Part shown: positions 1-8,595 of the stretch, one piece after another | Layout of the letters: the number at the start of each line of letters is the position of its first letter | How positions within the stretch are numbered: position 1 is the stretch's first letter | Assembly: GCA_033764055.1 (NCBI GenBank) | Contig: JANRJI010000119.1 | Coordinates: 62,001 to 126,000 of the forward strand | Direction of reading: 5' to 3' | DNA length: 64,000 nt | Source: Ga0077555 sp033764055 | Lineage (GTDB): Bacteria > Pseudomonadota > Alphaproteobacteria > Rhizobiales > Hyphomicrobiaceae | Translations under genes and position numbers: made by a program | The notes under the pieces: generated by a model | What the model saw: only the letters and a program-made list of their open reading frames with translations | Told to the model about the DNA's origin: nothing | Databases searched by the model: none

Positions 1-1
1 C

Positions 2-478
2 GTGCTGACGGACGGAGAGTTCGTGCTGACAGAGTCCGCCGCAATCCTTCTTCATCTGGCTTCACAACACCAGGAAGCGCGTCTCATGCCGGCCGAGCCG
101 ACTGGGCTCGTGCGCGCAGTCGAGTGGTTCAACTGGTTGTCGAGCGCCGTCCATGCCGTCGCCGTGCGCATGGTTTGGCGCGCGGATTTTTTTTCCGATG
201 ATCCTGCAACGCATCCGGCCATCGTGAGCAAGGGGCATCAACACCTCGCTCATGCCCACGCGTTGATCGAGCAACGCTTAAAAGGCCGCGACTATGCTGT
301 CGGCAACGACTACTCAATAGTCGACCCGTATCTGCTTGTCTATTTCCGTTGGGGTAACCGGATGCGGCTCAACATGGCCGAACAATTCCCCGCATGGGGT
401 GCGCATGCACGGCGCCTTGAGGCCCGCCCCGCCGTTCAACGCGCGCTTGCAGCCGAGAAGATTTCCCTCTGGGCCTAA
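2..478 (+). CDS. glutathione S-transferase family protein, 5'-truncated
   Basis: This is the C-terminal 158 residues of a cytosolic glutathione S-transferase-like protein. The open frame runs off the left edge of the window. The first visible residues contain LTESAAILLHLA, which matches the end of the GST N-terminal thioredoxin-like domain, where an E-S pair contacts the glutathione gamma-glutamyl group. The rest is the all-helical C-terminal domain, including a segment around YSIVDPYLLVYFRW that matches the conserved N-capping/hydrophobic staple region (usually S/T-x-x-D) of the family. The first 50-60 residues, with the catalytic Ser, Cys or Tyr, lie outside the window, so the subclass and substrate cannot be assigned. 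It is convergent with the caspase-like gene. Confidence 0.85.
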   Translation: MLTDGEFVLTESAAILLHLASQHQEARLMPAEPTGLVRAVEWFNWLSSAVHAVAVRMVWRADFFSDDPATHPAIVSKGHQHLAHAHALIEQRLKGRDYAVGNDYSIVDPYLLVYFRWGNRMRLNMAEQFPAWGAHARRLEARPAVQRALAAEKISLWA

Positions 479-726
479 TCAGAGGTGAGGTAGCCGCACC
501 ACGCAATAAACCCAGCCAATCAACGTCGATCAGGGCTGAGCTTCATCACATAGCGACCGCAGTATCGTTCGCCAGCAACGCACGCTCGACGGTCGCTTGC
601 GTGCCGTCGACGTCGGTGCCCTTACGGTCGGTATCGGGCGTACCTTTAACATCAACCCGACGGCATCGGGAGCGGGGCGTGGCTGTTCACCAGCCCACCA
701 ACGTCCGCCCCACTTCGTTCAACCCC

Positions 727-1923
727 CTACCTCCCGGTCACCCGCTTCGAGTAGCGCGTCGCAAGGTCGATCTCGAAGGTCTCGTCGACGGTGGTGGCGG
801 GCGCCACCGACCAGTGGTGCACGGACAGCTTCACGGTATCCACCTTGGAGCTGGCTCGATCCGGCTCCGTGACGACGTAGTAGGCGGCGATGCCCCTCCC
901 CGGCCGTTTCTCGCAGCCGACGCCGAAGTGCTTGCCGGCGATCGAGAATTTCTCGAAGCGCAACACGATGTAGCCGTGCCTCGGCGGCGTGAGCACCGAG
1001 ATGCGCGGCGCCGGCCTGCCCTGGCATTCGCTGTCCCAGCTCGCGAAGCCGCCGAGCCGGATGACGTTGTCGCTGACGATGCTCTCGCTGTCGGAGACCA
1101 CAGCGCCGTTGTCGGCCCGCGCCAGATAGTAGTTGCCGAGAATGCCGTCGAAGTAGGCGGGCTTCTGCGCCTGCTCCCGGAGCACGGCCGCCGTCGCCGT
1201 GAACACCTCCGTCTGCACCGTCTTGGCAACATCCACCAGGGTCAGCTCGGGCTTGCCCAGAATCGGTAGCAGACGTTCGATGTAGGCCGAGTGCCTGCTG
1301 TCCGGCTTGAGCTTGTCGGCCGCCTGCTGGTTGGCCCCGGCCGAGTACATCACGAACGTGTCGTAGATCGGCTCGATGGCGGCGAGCCCCTTGCCCTGCC
1401 CGAGCACGTTGCGCGCCTTGGAGCCGGCGTCGAACGGATCCTCCCGACAGGCATCGAGAATGAAGATCGAGCGCTTGGCGCGGACCTGCAGCTCCTCGAC
1501 GATCTCGTGGAAGTTGATGCTGGCGGCGACGATCGCCTCCCGACCTGCCGCGAGGCCCGGCGTCGACAGCGGCAACAGGTAATTGAGCGAGTCGATCTGG
1601 ACACCGTGACCGGCGAAGTAGAACACGACGTCGTCGTCGCGCGTCACCTGGTTCTTGAAGTCGGCCCACTTGGCGCGGAACTGGTCCCGCGTGGTGTCCT
1701 TCGCGAGGACGACCTGGAAGCCCAAAGCCTCGAGCCGGGATTTCATCGCCTCGCCGTCGGCGATCGGCGTTTCGAGGTCGATCAGCGTCTTGTAGTTGGC
1801 GATGGCGACGATGAACGCCTTCTTGGCAGCCAGCGCCGGCCCGAATGTCGACAGGATCCCCGCGAGGCACGCCAGCATTGTCCAAGCCGCCGCCCTAGAG
1901 CGGCGCCGAAACGTTTCACCCAC
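727..1923 (-). CDS. secreted caspase-like (peptidase C14 family) protein
   Basis: The product has 398 residues with an N-terminal signal peptide (basic start, hydrophobic core about residues 12-28, cleavage near ALAA at 30-33). The caspase p20-like domain covers about residues 35-205. The catalytic dyad is visible: His106 in YFAGHGVQ and Cys159 in ILDACREDPF, each after a hydrophobic beta strand as in metacaspases/orthocaspases. Residues 275-398 form a second domain that I do not recognise; it may bind a ligand or the cell wall. The family hydrolyses peptides after basic or acidic residues; the substrate here is unknown. It lies 98 bp downstream of a glycine-rich secreted protein on the same strand, so the two may be co-transcribed. 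The family and dyad are seen; export is inferred from the leader. Confidence 0.85.
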   Translation of the reverse strand: MGETFRRRSRAAAWTMLACLAGILSTFGPALAAKKAFIVAIANYKTLIDLETPIADGEAMKSRLEALGFQVVLAKDTTRDQFRAKWADFKNQVTRDDDVVFYFAGHGVQIDSLNYLLPLSTPGLAAGREAIVAASINFHEIVEELQVRAKRSIFILDACREDPFDAGSKARNVLGQGKGLAAIEPIYDTFVMYSAGANQQAADKLKPDSRHSAYIERLLPILGKPELTLVDVAKTVQTEVFTATAAVLREQAQKPAYFDGILGNYYLARADNGAVVSDSESIVSDNVIRLGGFASWDSECQGRPAPRISVLTPPRHGYIVLRFEKFSIAGKHFGVGCEKRPGRGIAAYYVVTEPDRASSKVDTVKLSVHHWSVAPATTVDETFEIDLATRYSKRVTGR

Positions 1924-2021
1924 GGCCAGCCCCCGTTGAATCCTCGTGAGTTTCAGCTGTCCGTCGGCAGATGCGACCTGCCGACGGAACCGAGCCCGAT
2001 GTGGTCACCCGACGCAGCGGC

Positions 2022-2549
2022 TCATTGAGAGCGCGCAACGACTGCGCCGGCCGTGGGAGCGACGTTGCCGTAGAGGGCCGTCTCATCCATGCCACCGCCG
2101 CCCGTCGCCGAGCTGATCTGGTAGCCGCCGCCACCCGTCGCCACCTTCCTCGGCTCGGGTTTGGGCTGCAGCTTGGGCAAAGCCTCGGCACGGACGGCCG
2201 GCTTCTCGGGGGGTACCTTCGCTTGCCGCGTCGGTGGCCGCTCAGGCTTGATTTCGATCCGGGGCGGGCGCGTCTGGGCGCGCTTCTGCGGTTTCTCGCG
2301 CCGGGGCGGCTCTTCAGCCCGGTCGCGCTTGGCACGCTCGCTAGCCGCGATGGCGCCGATGATGCCGATCCCAATTCCGATGGCGATGCCAGTTCCGCGG
2401 CCACCGCCGCCGCCACCCCGGTAGCCGCCGCCACCCCCACCTTTCCCGTCACCGTAGCTGCTGCCATTCTTGCCGCCTGCGTGCGCCGTGGCGACCGGGA
2501 GCGCCAGCAGCGAGAGGACACCGGCCAGTGCTATCGCCTTGCGAGTCAT
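2022..2549 (-). CDS. secreted glycine-rich protein of unknown function
   Basis: The product has 175 residues and belongs to no family I recognise. It has a clear signal peptide (MTRKAIALAGVLSLLALP..., cleavage near AHA-GG at 22-25). A run of Gly with Ser/Tyr/Arg follows at about residues 25-52, then a short hydrophobic Gly/Ile segment (about 53-68, GIAIGIGIGIIGAIAA) that could insert in a membrane. A Lys/Arg/Pro/Glu-rich disordered stretch covers 70-140, and a Gly-rich tail ends the protein. The composition suggests a structural, surface or membrane-associated protein. It is directly upstream of the caspase-like gene on the same strand and could be its partner, but only position supports this. 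Confidence 0.6.
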   Translation of the reverse strand: MTRKAIALAGVLSLLALPVATAHAGGKNGSSYGDGKGGGGGGYRGGGGGGRGTGIAIGIGIGIIGAIAASERAKRDRAEEPPRREKPQKRAQTRPPRIEIKPERPPTRQAKVPPEKPAVRAEALPKLQPKPEPRKVATGGGGYQISSATGGGGMDETALYGNVAPTAGAVVARSQ

Positions 2550-2850
2550 AATTATTCTCCGATCGTTGCGGAAATATCGGGTCGTCCGGCATCACTGGGC
2601 GCGATCGCGCCCGGTGCACGACTATATGACGCATGTTCATTTGCGGCAAGGTCGCTCTTGGACACGACCTCGCGACCACGGCTGGAACAGTCGACTGCGA
2701 ACAGCGGGGCGTGGCAGCCGGGCAGGCAACATCGCCGTCGAGCGGTGCTGCTGGTCGGCACCACGTGAGTGCAGCGCTCACTTTACGACCCGCCTCCTCC
2801 GCGCCTATCACGGCGCGCGACAACGCTCGCCAGCTTCAGGAGAACCCCCA
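2550..2850. other. divergent intergenic region
   Basis: This 301 bp separates the glycine-rich protein gene (leftward) from the SDR gene (rightward) and should hold both promoters. A ribosome binding site (caggag) lies just before the SDR start. I saw no RNA gene, repeat or convincing operator. Confidence 0.4.
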
Positions 2851-3636
2851 ATGCAGCTCGGATCGGATATCACCGCCATCGTCACGGGTGGCGCATCGGG
2901 CCTCGGTGGCGCGACCGCCCGGGCCTTGGCCGAGAAAGGCGCCAAGGTCGCCATTTTCGACCTGAATGCCGCCTTGGGCGAGACCCACGCCAAGGCCATC
3001 GGCGGCAAATTCTTCCAGTGTGACGTGACCAGCGAGGCGAGCGTCGATGCCGCACTCGCCGCCGCGCGGACAGTTCTCGGCATCGAGCGCGTGCTGGTGA
3101 ATTGCGCCGGCATCGGCATCGCCAAGCGTATCACCCGCAAGAATCGCGACACCGGCACCATCGAGCCCCACGACCTCGCCACCTTCGCCAAGGTGATCCA
3201 GGTCAACCTGATCGGCACCTTCCTGATGACCGCCAAGTGTGCCGCTGGAATGCAGGCGCTGAGCCCGATCGGGCCCGACAATGAGCGCGGTGTCGTCGTC
3301 TTCACCTCGTCGGTTGCAGCGGAGGATGGCCAGATCGGCCAGGTGGCCTACTCGGCCTCGAAGGGCGGCGTCATGGCCATGACATTGCCGATCGCCCGGG
3401 ATCTGGCGCAGTCGGGCATCCGCGTAGCCACCATCATGCCGGGGCTCTTCCACACGCCGATGTTCGACGGCCTGCCGCAGGAGGCGCGCGACAGCCTCGC
3501 GGCGTCGGTGCCGTTTCCCTCTCGCCTCGGCAATCCGGCGGAGTATGCGGCCTTGGCGCTCCACATCTGCGAGAATTCGATGCTGAACGGCGTATCGATA
3601 AGGCTCGACGGTGCCGTACGATTGGCCCCGCGTTGA
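2851..3636 (+). CDS. short-chain dehydrogenase, 3-hydroxyacyl-CoA dehydrogenase type-2-like
   Basis: The product is a 261-residue classical SDR oxidoreductase. The NAD-binding TGxxxGxG motif is TGGASGLG near residue 12. The NAG structural motif appears as NCAGIG (about 88-93), and the catalytic Tyr/Lys as YSASK (about 168-172) preceded by the SSVAA serine. The overall sequence, including the late PFPSRLG segment, resembles type-2 3-hydroxyacyl-CoA dehydrogenases (HSD17B10-like), which oxidise 3-hydroxyacyl-CoA with NAD+. The start at 2851 is chosen because a good Shine-Dalgarno lies 8-10 bases upstream and because the Rossmann fold begins at residue 7. Upstream extensions in frame are not plausible coding sequence. 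There is no beta-oxidation neighbour, so the physiological substrate is an inference. Confidence 0.88.
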   Translation: MQLGSDITAIVTGGASGLGGATARALAEKGAKVAIFDLNAALGETHAKAIGGKFFQCDVTSEASVDAALAAARTVLGIERVLVNCAGIGIAKRITRKNRDTGTIEPHDLATFAKVIQVNLIGTFLMTAKCAAGMQALSPIGPDNERGVVVFTSSVAAEDGQIGQVAYSASKGGVMAMTLPIARDLAQSGIRVATIMPGLFHTPMFDGLPQEARDSLAASVPFPSRLGNPAEYAALALHICENSMLNGVSIRLDGAVRLAPR

Positions 3637-3871
3637 CGAAACAGTTTCAACTCCGTCGCTGAACCAGTGGAAGGGGCCGGGCGTTCACACCGTACCGGCT
3701 CGAGATTTGCACGCGGAACCAACGATTCCCGTGCCCGTCCGAGCCCTGCAGACCTAACGAGCAGCCTCAGGATCATCGGTTCACCTTTCTCGCGAAACAG
3801 CTTGGAAGGATTGGGGTTTACGGCTAGGTAGCTGCTCGTGAGTTCATCAGTTCGCGTCGCTATGGTGTAAC

Positions 3872-4849
3872 GTGCTCCCTCTCGCTAGTTCCTATCGTCG
3901 CTGCCTGGATGTCGGCATATATGCCATAGTGGTTGTATTGCTCGGCGCGGCAGCAGCGTTCTCGTCGGCAGCGGTCGGCATCAGGCTGATCTCGCTGATC
4001 GACGAGCGGATCCTCGACGGCAGCGGTCACGCAGCGATTGATCGGGGACGTTACGGCACGGGAACCCTGACAGCAGAGCCGTCTGTTGCCATCGCCCAGT
4101 CCGGTTCGGTTGTACCCTCCTCGTCGTCCTCGCGCACGCCGGCGGAGTCATTGCCACCCGCGGCCGGATCATTCGAGGACAATGCCGCAGCCAGCTTCCA
4201 CAACGGCCGCGAAGGCACGTTCAAGACCTACTGCGTTCGCCTGTGCGACGGCTATTTCTGGCCCGTCAGCTTCTCGGCGGCGAGAGGCCAGCTCGATCGC
4301 GACAAGAGCGTCTGCGAAGCCTCGTGCGGCAGCCCGGCAAGGCTCTTCGTGCACCAGATTCCGGGTGGATCCCCAGCGACCATGACCACCCTCGACGGTT
4401 TGCCCTACGCCGCATTGAAGACGGCTTTCCAATTCCGCACCCGTTTCGACGCCCAGTGCAAGTGCCGCGCTCACCCCTGGGAGCAGCAGGCTACGGACCA
4501 GCATCGCCTGTACGCCGCCGTCGAGGCCGCGCGGAAAGGCAATGCGGAAGCGGCCGATCAGGCCAAAGCCCTCGCCGCGAGGCTCGCGGCCAGGCGGAGA
4601 GCCGAGGACGAGCAGAATCAGATCGCCTCGCGGAAGGCAGACCGCGAATTGTCCGATCTCGCCCGGACCGTGGAGACAAAGCCGATAGCGGTCGCTGCTG
4701 TCGCCACGCCGCCACGCCTGCCGCGTGCAGCCGACGCGACCATGATGCGACTGGGGGCTGTTTCCGACGATCGCCCCTCCAAGACCGGCTGGCGCGCCCA
4801 CTCGGGCCACAACAGGCGTTGGCAGGACCGGGCATTTTCCGGTCAGTGA
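3872..4849 (+). CDS. DUF2865 domain protein, copy A
   Basis: The product has 325 residues, with a GTG start at 3872, an N-terminal hydrophobic segment (about residues 15-38) acting as signal anchor, then a Ser/Pro-rich linker. The DUF2865 core spans about residues 115-212: YCVRLCDGYFWPVSF, a second Cys pair (C-EASC), a segment around LFVHQIPGG, LDGLPYAAL, then CKCRAHPW. The four to six conserved Cys residues suggest disulfides in the periplasm or at the surface. Function is unknown; the domain is largely confined to Hyphomicrobiales. The C-terminal 110 residues are charged and Ala-rich, likely helical or disordered. The next gene is a paralogue in tandem. Confidence 0.75.
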   Translation: MLPLASSYRRCLDVGIYAIVVVLLGAAAAFSSAAVGIRLISLIDERILDGSGHAAIDRGRYGTGTLTAEPSVAIAQSGSVVPSSSSSRTPAESLPPAAGSFEDNAAASFHNGREGTFKTYCVRLCDGYFWPVSFSAARGQLDRDKSVCEASCGSPARLFVHQIPGGSPATMTTLDGLPYAALKTAFQFRTRFDAQCKCRAHPWEQQATDQHRLYAAVEAARKGNAEAADQAKALAARLAARRRAEDEQNQIASRKADRELSDLARTVETKPIAVAAVATPPRLPRAADATMMRLGAVSDDRPSKTGWRAHSGHNRRWQDRAFSGQ

Positions 4850-5009
4850 CCCTCGGGACGGGCTTTTCACTTGATCGGATTTGGCTCGGGTCCGTTCAGG
4901 GAAAATTTGCCGTCCCCGGCCATAAATGGCGCCAGCAGCCGCGGCGACCGGCCCATTGGATCCCGAGTGCGCTGCGCGTTGTCCCTGCGTTGTTGCGAGC
5001 AACCCTCCC

Positions 5010-5960
5010 ATGCCGTCCGTGATTCGCGTTGGCCTAGCGGCTGCGAGCGCCCTGCTGTGCCTGACCACGAGCACAGGCCCCGCCAATGCACAGGGCCTGT
5101 TGCAGAGCATATTCGGCATCGCACCGCCGCAAGCGGCACTCCCACGTCCCATCCGGCCTATTCCGCCTCCGGCTCTGGGCTATCGGACCCCGGCGGCGGG
5201 CCCTTACCGCCACGAGCCGCCGCCACAGCGATCAACGGATCGCCCCGGCTCGGGAAGCTATCGTACGCTCTGCGTCCGCATGTGCGACGGCTATTACTGG
5301 CCCATCAGCCACGGTACGTCACGTAGCGGCCTCGGCCGTGACGCCAATATCTGCCGCTCGAGTTGCACGAGCGAGGCGACGCTCTTCTACCATGACAAGT
5401 CGTCGGGCGATGCAAGCACCATGGTCGATTTGACCGGGCGCGCGTATGCCCGATTGCCCAACGCCTTCAATTATCGCAAGCGGATGGTGGACGGCTGCAA
5501 GTGCAAGGCCGACCCATGGAGCCAGGCTGAGCTGGACCGGCATCGCCATTACGCAGCTCTCGCCGCCCAGTCGCCCGACCCCTCCAAGCCTTCGGCGATA
5601 GCGGGTGTTCATGATCGAACCACAGAGCCGGCGCCACTCATATCGACCGAGCCAACGTCTGGAACCAGCGCCTCTGCCATGTCCAGCCCGGAGCCGCCTG
5701 CAATCGCAACGGCTCACGCCGACGTCGAGACAGCGCCGCCCCGCCTGACAGCTAGCCAGCCCTCGATCAAAGCCGCACCCAGTCCGGCCGGCATGGCTCG
5801 CACTGTCAAGCACGTCACACCGCCCACGATGGCTCGCAAGACCGCCGAGAGGCGCGAGCCGCGATCACAGGGAAATCGGCAGCCCCTGCGTATCTCGGCG
5901 AAACCCAGCACGGCACCGTTCGGTCTCGGTGGCGCGAGGCTCCGGTGGCCGGGCGACTGA
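5010..5960 (+). CDS. DUF2865 domain protein, copy B
   Basis: The product has 316 residues and is a paralogue of the preceding gene. The start at 5010 gives a standard signal peptide (hydrophobic residues 6-22, cleavage near ANAQG at about 25-29), whereas the longer open frame upstream has no leader. The DUF2865 core is at about residues 85-180: TLCVRMCDGYYWPISH, C-RSSC, LFYHDKSSG, then CKCKADPW. The tail from 185 onward is Pro/Ser/Thr/Ala-rich and probably disordered, ending in basic residues. The shared motif order and spacing with copy A point to an old tandem duplication followed by tail divergence. It is secreted; its function is unknown. Confidence 0.78.
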   Translation: MPSVIRVGLAAASALLCLTTSTGPANAQGLLQSIFGIAPPQAALPRPIRPIPPPALGYRTPAAGPYRHEPPPQRSTDRPGSGSYRTLCVRMCDGYYWPISHGTSRSGLGRDANICRSSCTSEATLFYHDKSSGDASTMVDLTGRAYARLPNAFNYRKRMVDGCKCKADPWSQAELDRHRHYAALAAQSPDPSKPSAIAGVHDRTTEPAPLISTEPTSGTSASAMSSPEPPAIATAHADVETAPPRLTASQPSIKAAPSPAGMARTVKHVTPPTMARKTAERREPRSQGNRQPLRISAKPSTAPFGLGGARLRWPGD

Positions 5961-5989
5961 CCGCCCGCACCCTGCGCACCCAGTCTCAC

Positions 5990-6280
5990 TCAACCCGCGA
6001 TTCGATCCATCGAAGCCGCCAATTTCAAGTCGAGCTCCGTAAGGCCCCCGGCATCATGGGTCGCCAGTGTGACCTCGACCTTGTTCCAGACATTTCGCCA
6101 TTCGGGATGATGGTTCAGTTGCTCGGCGACGAGTGCTGCCCGTGCCATGAACCCGAAGGCTTCACTGAAATCATTGAATGTGAACGTCCTCGTGATGGCC
6201 TCGCGGCCATCGACGAGAGCCCACCGCGGAAGGCTCTGAAGCGCCAGGCTTCGGTCCGGGTCCGTCAGTCTCTCGGCCAT
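5990..6280 (-). CDS. phhB: 4a-hydroxytetrahydrobiopterin dehydratase (pterin carbinolamine dehydratase)
   Basis: The product has 96 residues, the usual length for the family. It carries the diagnostic HHPEW motif (about residues 56-60, with two of the active-site His) and THDAGGLT (about 73-80), which matches the conserved [ST]H-x-x-GGLT signature. The enzyme dehydrates 4a-hydroxytetrahydropterin during regeneration of the cofactor of aromatic amino acid hydroxylases. No phenylalanine hydroxylase is in view. Family members also occur as stand-alone genes of unclear role. It lies downstream of dnaQ on the same strand, 99 bp away. The assignment is firm; the physiological partner is not known. 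Confidence 0.9.
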   Translation of the reverse strand: MAERLTDPDRSLALQSLPRWALVDGREAITRTFTFNDFSEAFGFMARAALVAEQLNHHPEWRNVWNKVEVTLATHDAGGLTELDLKLAASMDRIAG

Positions 6281-6379
6281 GCCGCTCTACCTCCTGTCGC
6301 CTCGTCGACGCAGGCGCGAGCGTAAACGCTGTGCCCGCAATCTGCCAACTGTCGACGAGCCTGGGGCGGTGACCGCGGC

Positions 6380-7099
6380 TTACCCCGTTCCAGCCACTTC
6401 GGATGCCAGTAGCCGCTTCCAGATCGCCTTCTCGCCGAGGCTCTCGACGAATGCCGCGTGCGCCGCCTCGTCCTCTGGCGTCAGCCGCGCCGGCAGCGGC
6501 ACCGGTCGTTGTCGAGCGGCAATCCGAACGGCCGAGCGCGACACGGCCTGTCGCGAGCTCGAGGCCAACTCCAACGTTGCCTGCCGCTCGCCGAGCAGCT
6601 CGACGTAGACGCCCGCCAGCAGCAGCGAATCCATCAACGCGCCGTGCTTGGTGCGCTTCGAGTTGTCGACGCCATAGCGCTTGCACAGCGCGTCGAGACT
6701 GTTCGGTCCTGCGGGATGCTTTCGCCGGGCAATCTCCAGCGTATCGACCAGTCGGTCACGAGGCAGCTCGGCCCGCCCCGCGCGAAGCAACTCCATATTG
6801 ATGAAGCCGATGTCGAACGACGCATTGTGGATCACCAGAGGTGCATCATCAATGAAAGCCAGAAAATCGTCGACCACCTCGACGAAGCGCGGCTTGTCCC
6901 GGAGGAACTCGGTGGACAGGCCGTGGACGTTGAACGCCTCGGGATGCACCTCCCGGTCCTCGGGGCAGATGAACCGATGGAACTCGAGGCCCGTTGGAAT
7001 GCGGTTGACGATCTCGACGCAACCGACCTCGATCAGTCGGTCTCCACCCTTGGCGTCCAGCCCCGTCGTCTCGGTGTCGAGCACGATTTCCCGCAACAT
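6380..7099 (-). CDS. dnaQ: DNA polymerase III epsilon subunit (3'-5' proofreading exonuclease)
   Basis: The product has 239 residues. The DnaQ-type DEDDh exonuclease motifs are all present: ExoI DTETTG (Asp8, Glu10), ExoII in HNASFDIGF, and ExoIII KHGALMDS with the catalytic His and Asp. A C-terminal tail of about 65 residues after the exonuclease fold is of the length that binds the alpha subunit. It acts in the replicative holoenzyme to remove misincorporated nucleotides. It is the last gene in the leftward ppsR-maf-aroE-coaE-dnaQ series typical of the alphaproteobacterial origin region, 45 bp after coaE. Confidence 0.95.
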   Translation of the reverse strand: MLREIVLDTETTGLDAKGGDRLIEVGCVEIVNRIPTGLEFHRFICPEDREVHPEAFNVHGLSTEFLRDKPRFVEVVDDFLAFIDDAPLVIHNASFDIGFINMELLRAGRAELPRDRLVDTLEIARRKHPAGPNSLDALCKRYGVDNSKRTKHGALMDSLLLAGVYVELLGERQATLELASSSRQAVSRSAVRIAARQRPVPLPARLTPEDEAAHAAFVESLGEKAIWKRLLASEVAGTG

Positions 7100-7144
7100 G
7101 CGTCCCCCTCGCGTATCGCCGCGGGCAGGAGCGATAGCCGCCCG

Positions 7145-7765
7145 TCAGGCCCAGCAGCGCTGGAAAGCCTCCCCTGTGCGCCCGCGGAGCGCCGCGATCA
7201 CATTATCGACTTGTGCCAGCGTCTCCTCGAGCGGCAGTCCGGTGTCCACAACGAAATCGGCTCGCGCACGCTTTTCGGCGTCCGGCGTCTGGCGCGACAG
7301 GATCTGCTCGAGCTTTGCGACCGTCATCCCCGGCCGCTCCAGCACCCGCGCCTTCTGCACGTCGGCCGGCGCGCTGACCACCACCGTCACGTCGACCTGG
7401 GTGTGGCCCTTGCCCTCGAACAGCAGCGGGATCTCCAGCACGGCCATCGCCGCTCCGCGCGCCTTCTCCGCGACCAGGAAGTCCCGCTCGACGTCGCGAA
7501 CCAGGGGATGCACGATGGCCTCGAGCTTCTTGAATCCGGCCGGATTGGCGAGCAACTGAGCTCCGAGCTTCTGGCGATCGACACCACCTGGCCCGGTCGT
7601 GCCGGGAAACGCCGCCTCGATCGGCGCCACGGCACGTCCACCGTCAGCGTAGAGCTTGTGCACCTCGGCGTCCGCGTCGCAAACGGCAATGCCGTGCTCG
7701 GCGAAGCGCTTGGCGACCGTCGACTTGCCCATGCCGATGGAGCCTGTCAGACCGATGATCAGCAT
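7145..7765 (-). CDS. coaE: dephospho-CoA kinase
   Basis: The product has 206 residues and catalyses the last step of CoA synthesis, phosphorylating the 3'-OH of the dephospho-CoA ribose. The P-loop GLTGSIGMGKST is at residues 5-16, and the CoA-binding helical region and the lid (around VVSAPADVQKARVLER) are in the expected order. The start at 7765 puts the P-loop at the N-terminus as in all homologues; the longer open frame has 24 extra residues that lie inside aroE. The ATG overlaps the aroE TGA by one base (TGATG), indicating translational coupling. Confidence 0.95.
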   Translation of the reverse strand: MLIIGLTGSIGMGKSTVAKRFAEHGIAVCDADAEVHKLYADGGRAVAPIEAAFPGTTGPGGVDRQKLGAQLLANPAGFKKLEAIVHPLVRDVERDFLVAEKARGAAMAVLEIPLLFEGKGHTQVDVTVVVSAPADVQKARVLERPGMTVAKLEQILSRQTPDAEKRARADFVVDTGLPLEETLAQVDNVIAALRGRTGEAFQRCWA

Positions 7766-8595
7766 CAGCGCCCCTCGATGTCCCTGACGATGATGTCCCT
7801 GAGCTGCGGCGTCACCTCCGGCGTCACTCCGAACCACTTGGCGAATCCTGGCACCGCCTGATGCAGCAGCATGCCGAGACCGTCGACGGCCACCAGTCCC
7901 CTGGCCCGTGCCCTGGCGAGCAGCTCAGTCTCGAGGGGCACATAGACGATATCGGCCACGGTCGCATCGTGTGGCAGGCGGCCGACATCGAAGTCGAGCG
8001 GTCCCGTCTTGGCCATGCCCAGCGAGGTCGTGTTGACGAGCACGCCTGCATCTCGTGCGCCGACCGCCGCATCCTGCCAGTCCAACGCGTTCACTCTCGG
8101 CCCGAAATGCCGCGCGATCTCTTCCGCCCGGGAGCGGGTCCGATTGGCCACCCGTACTTCGCCGACACCTGCTTCGAGAAATCCGTAGACGATGCCGCGC
8201 GCCGCACCGCCGGCACCCAGGATCAGCACGGGACGGTCCTTCTGCCGCCAATCAGGCGCCGAGACGTCCAAGTGGCGCATGAAGCCGTAGGTGTCGGTGT
8301 TGGCCGCGTGGAGCCGCCCGTCGGCGAGCCAGAGCGTATTGGCAGCGCCGACGGCCAACGCCGACTTGTCCCGCTCGGCCGCTGCCGCGAATGCGGCTTC
8401 CTTGTGCGGCAGCGTGACGTTGCAGCCGGCGAGACCTTGCTCGGCCAGCGTCGCGAGGAAGCCGGCCACCGCCTCCGGCTTCACAGCGATCTTGGTGTAG
8501 CTGCCGTCGATGCCGTAGGTCTTCAGCCAGTGGCCATGGATCAGCGGCGATCGGGAGTGCTCGATCGGCCAGCCGATCACTGCAGCGCGCTTCAT
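7765..8595 (-). CDS. aroE: shikimate dehydrogenase
   Basis: The product has 276 residues. It reduces 3-dehydroshikimate to shikimate with NADPH in aromatic amino acid synthesis. The substrate-binding motif SRSPLIH is at residues 14-20, NVTLPHKE (with the catalytic Lys) at about 59-66, and the NADP-binding loop GAGGAARG at about 126-133 is followed by NRT, which reads the 2'-phosphate. It overlaps maf upstream by four bases (ATGA) and coaE downstream by one base, so it is part of a tightly packed operon. Confidence 0.95.
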   Translation of the reverse strand: MKRAAVIGWPIEHSRSPLIHGHWLKTYGIDGSYTKIAVKPEAVAGFLATLAEQGLAGCNVTLPHKEAAFAAAAERDKSALAVGAANTLWLADGRLHAANTDTYGFMRHLDVSAPDWRQKDRPVLILGAGGAARGIVYGFLEAGVGEVRVANRTRSRAEEIARHFGPRVNALDWQDAAVGARDAGVLVNTTSLGMAKTGPLDFDVGRLPHDATVADIVYVPLETELLARARARGLVAVDGLGMLLHQAVPGFAKWFGVTPEVTPQLRDIIVRDIEGR

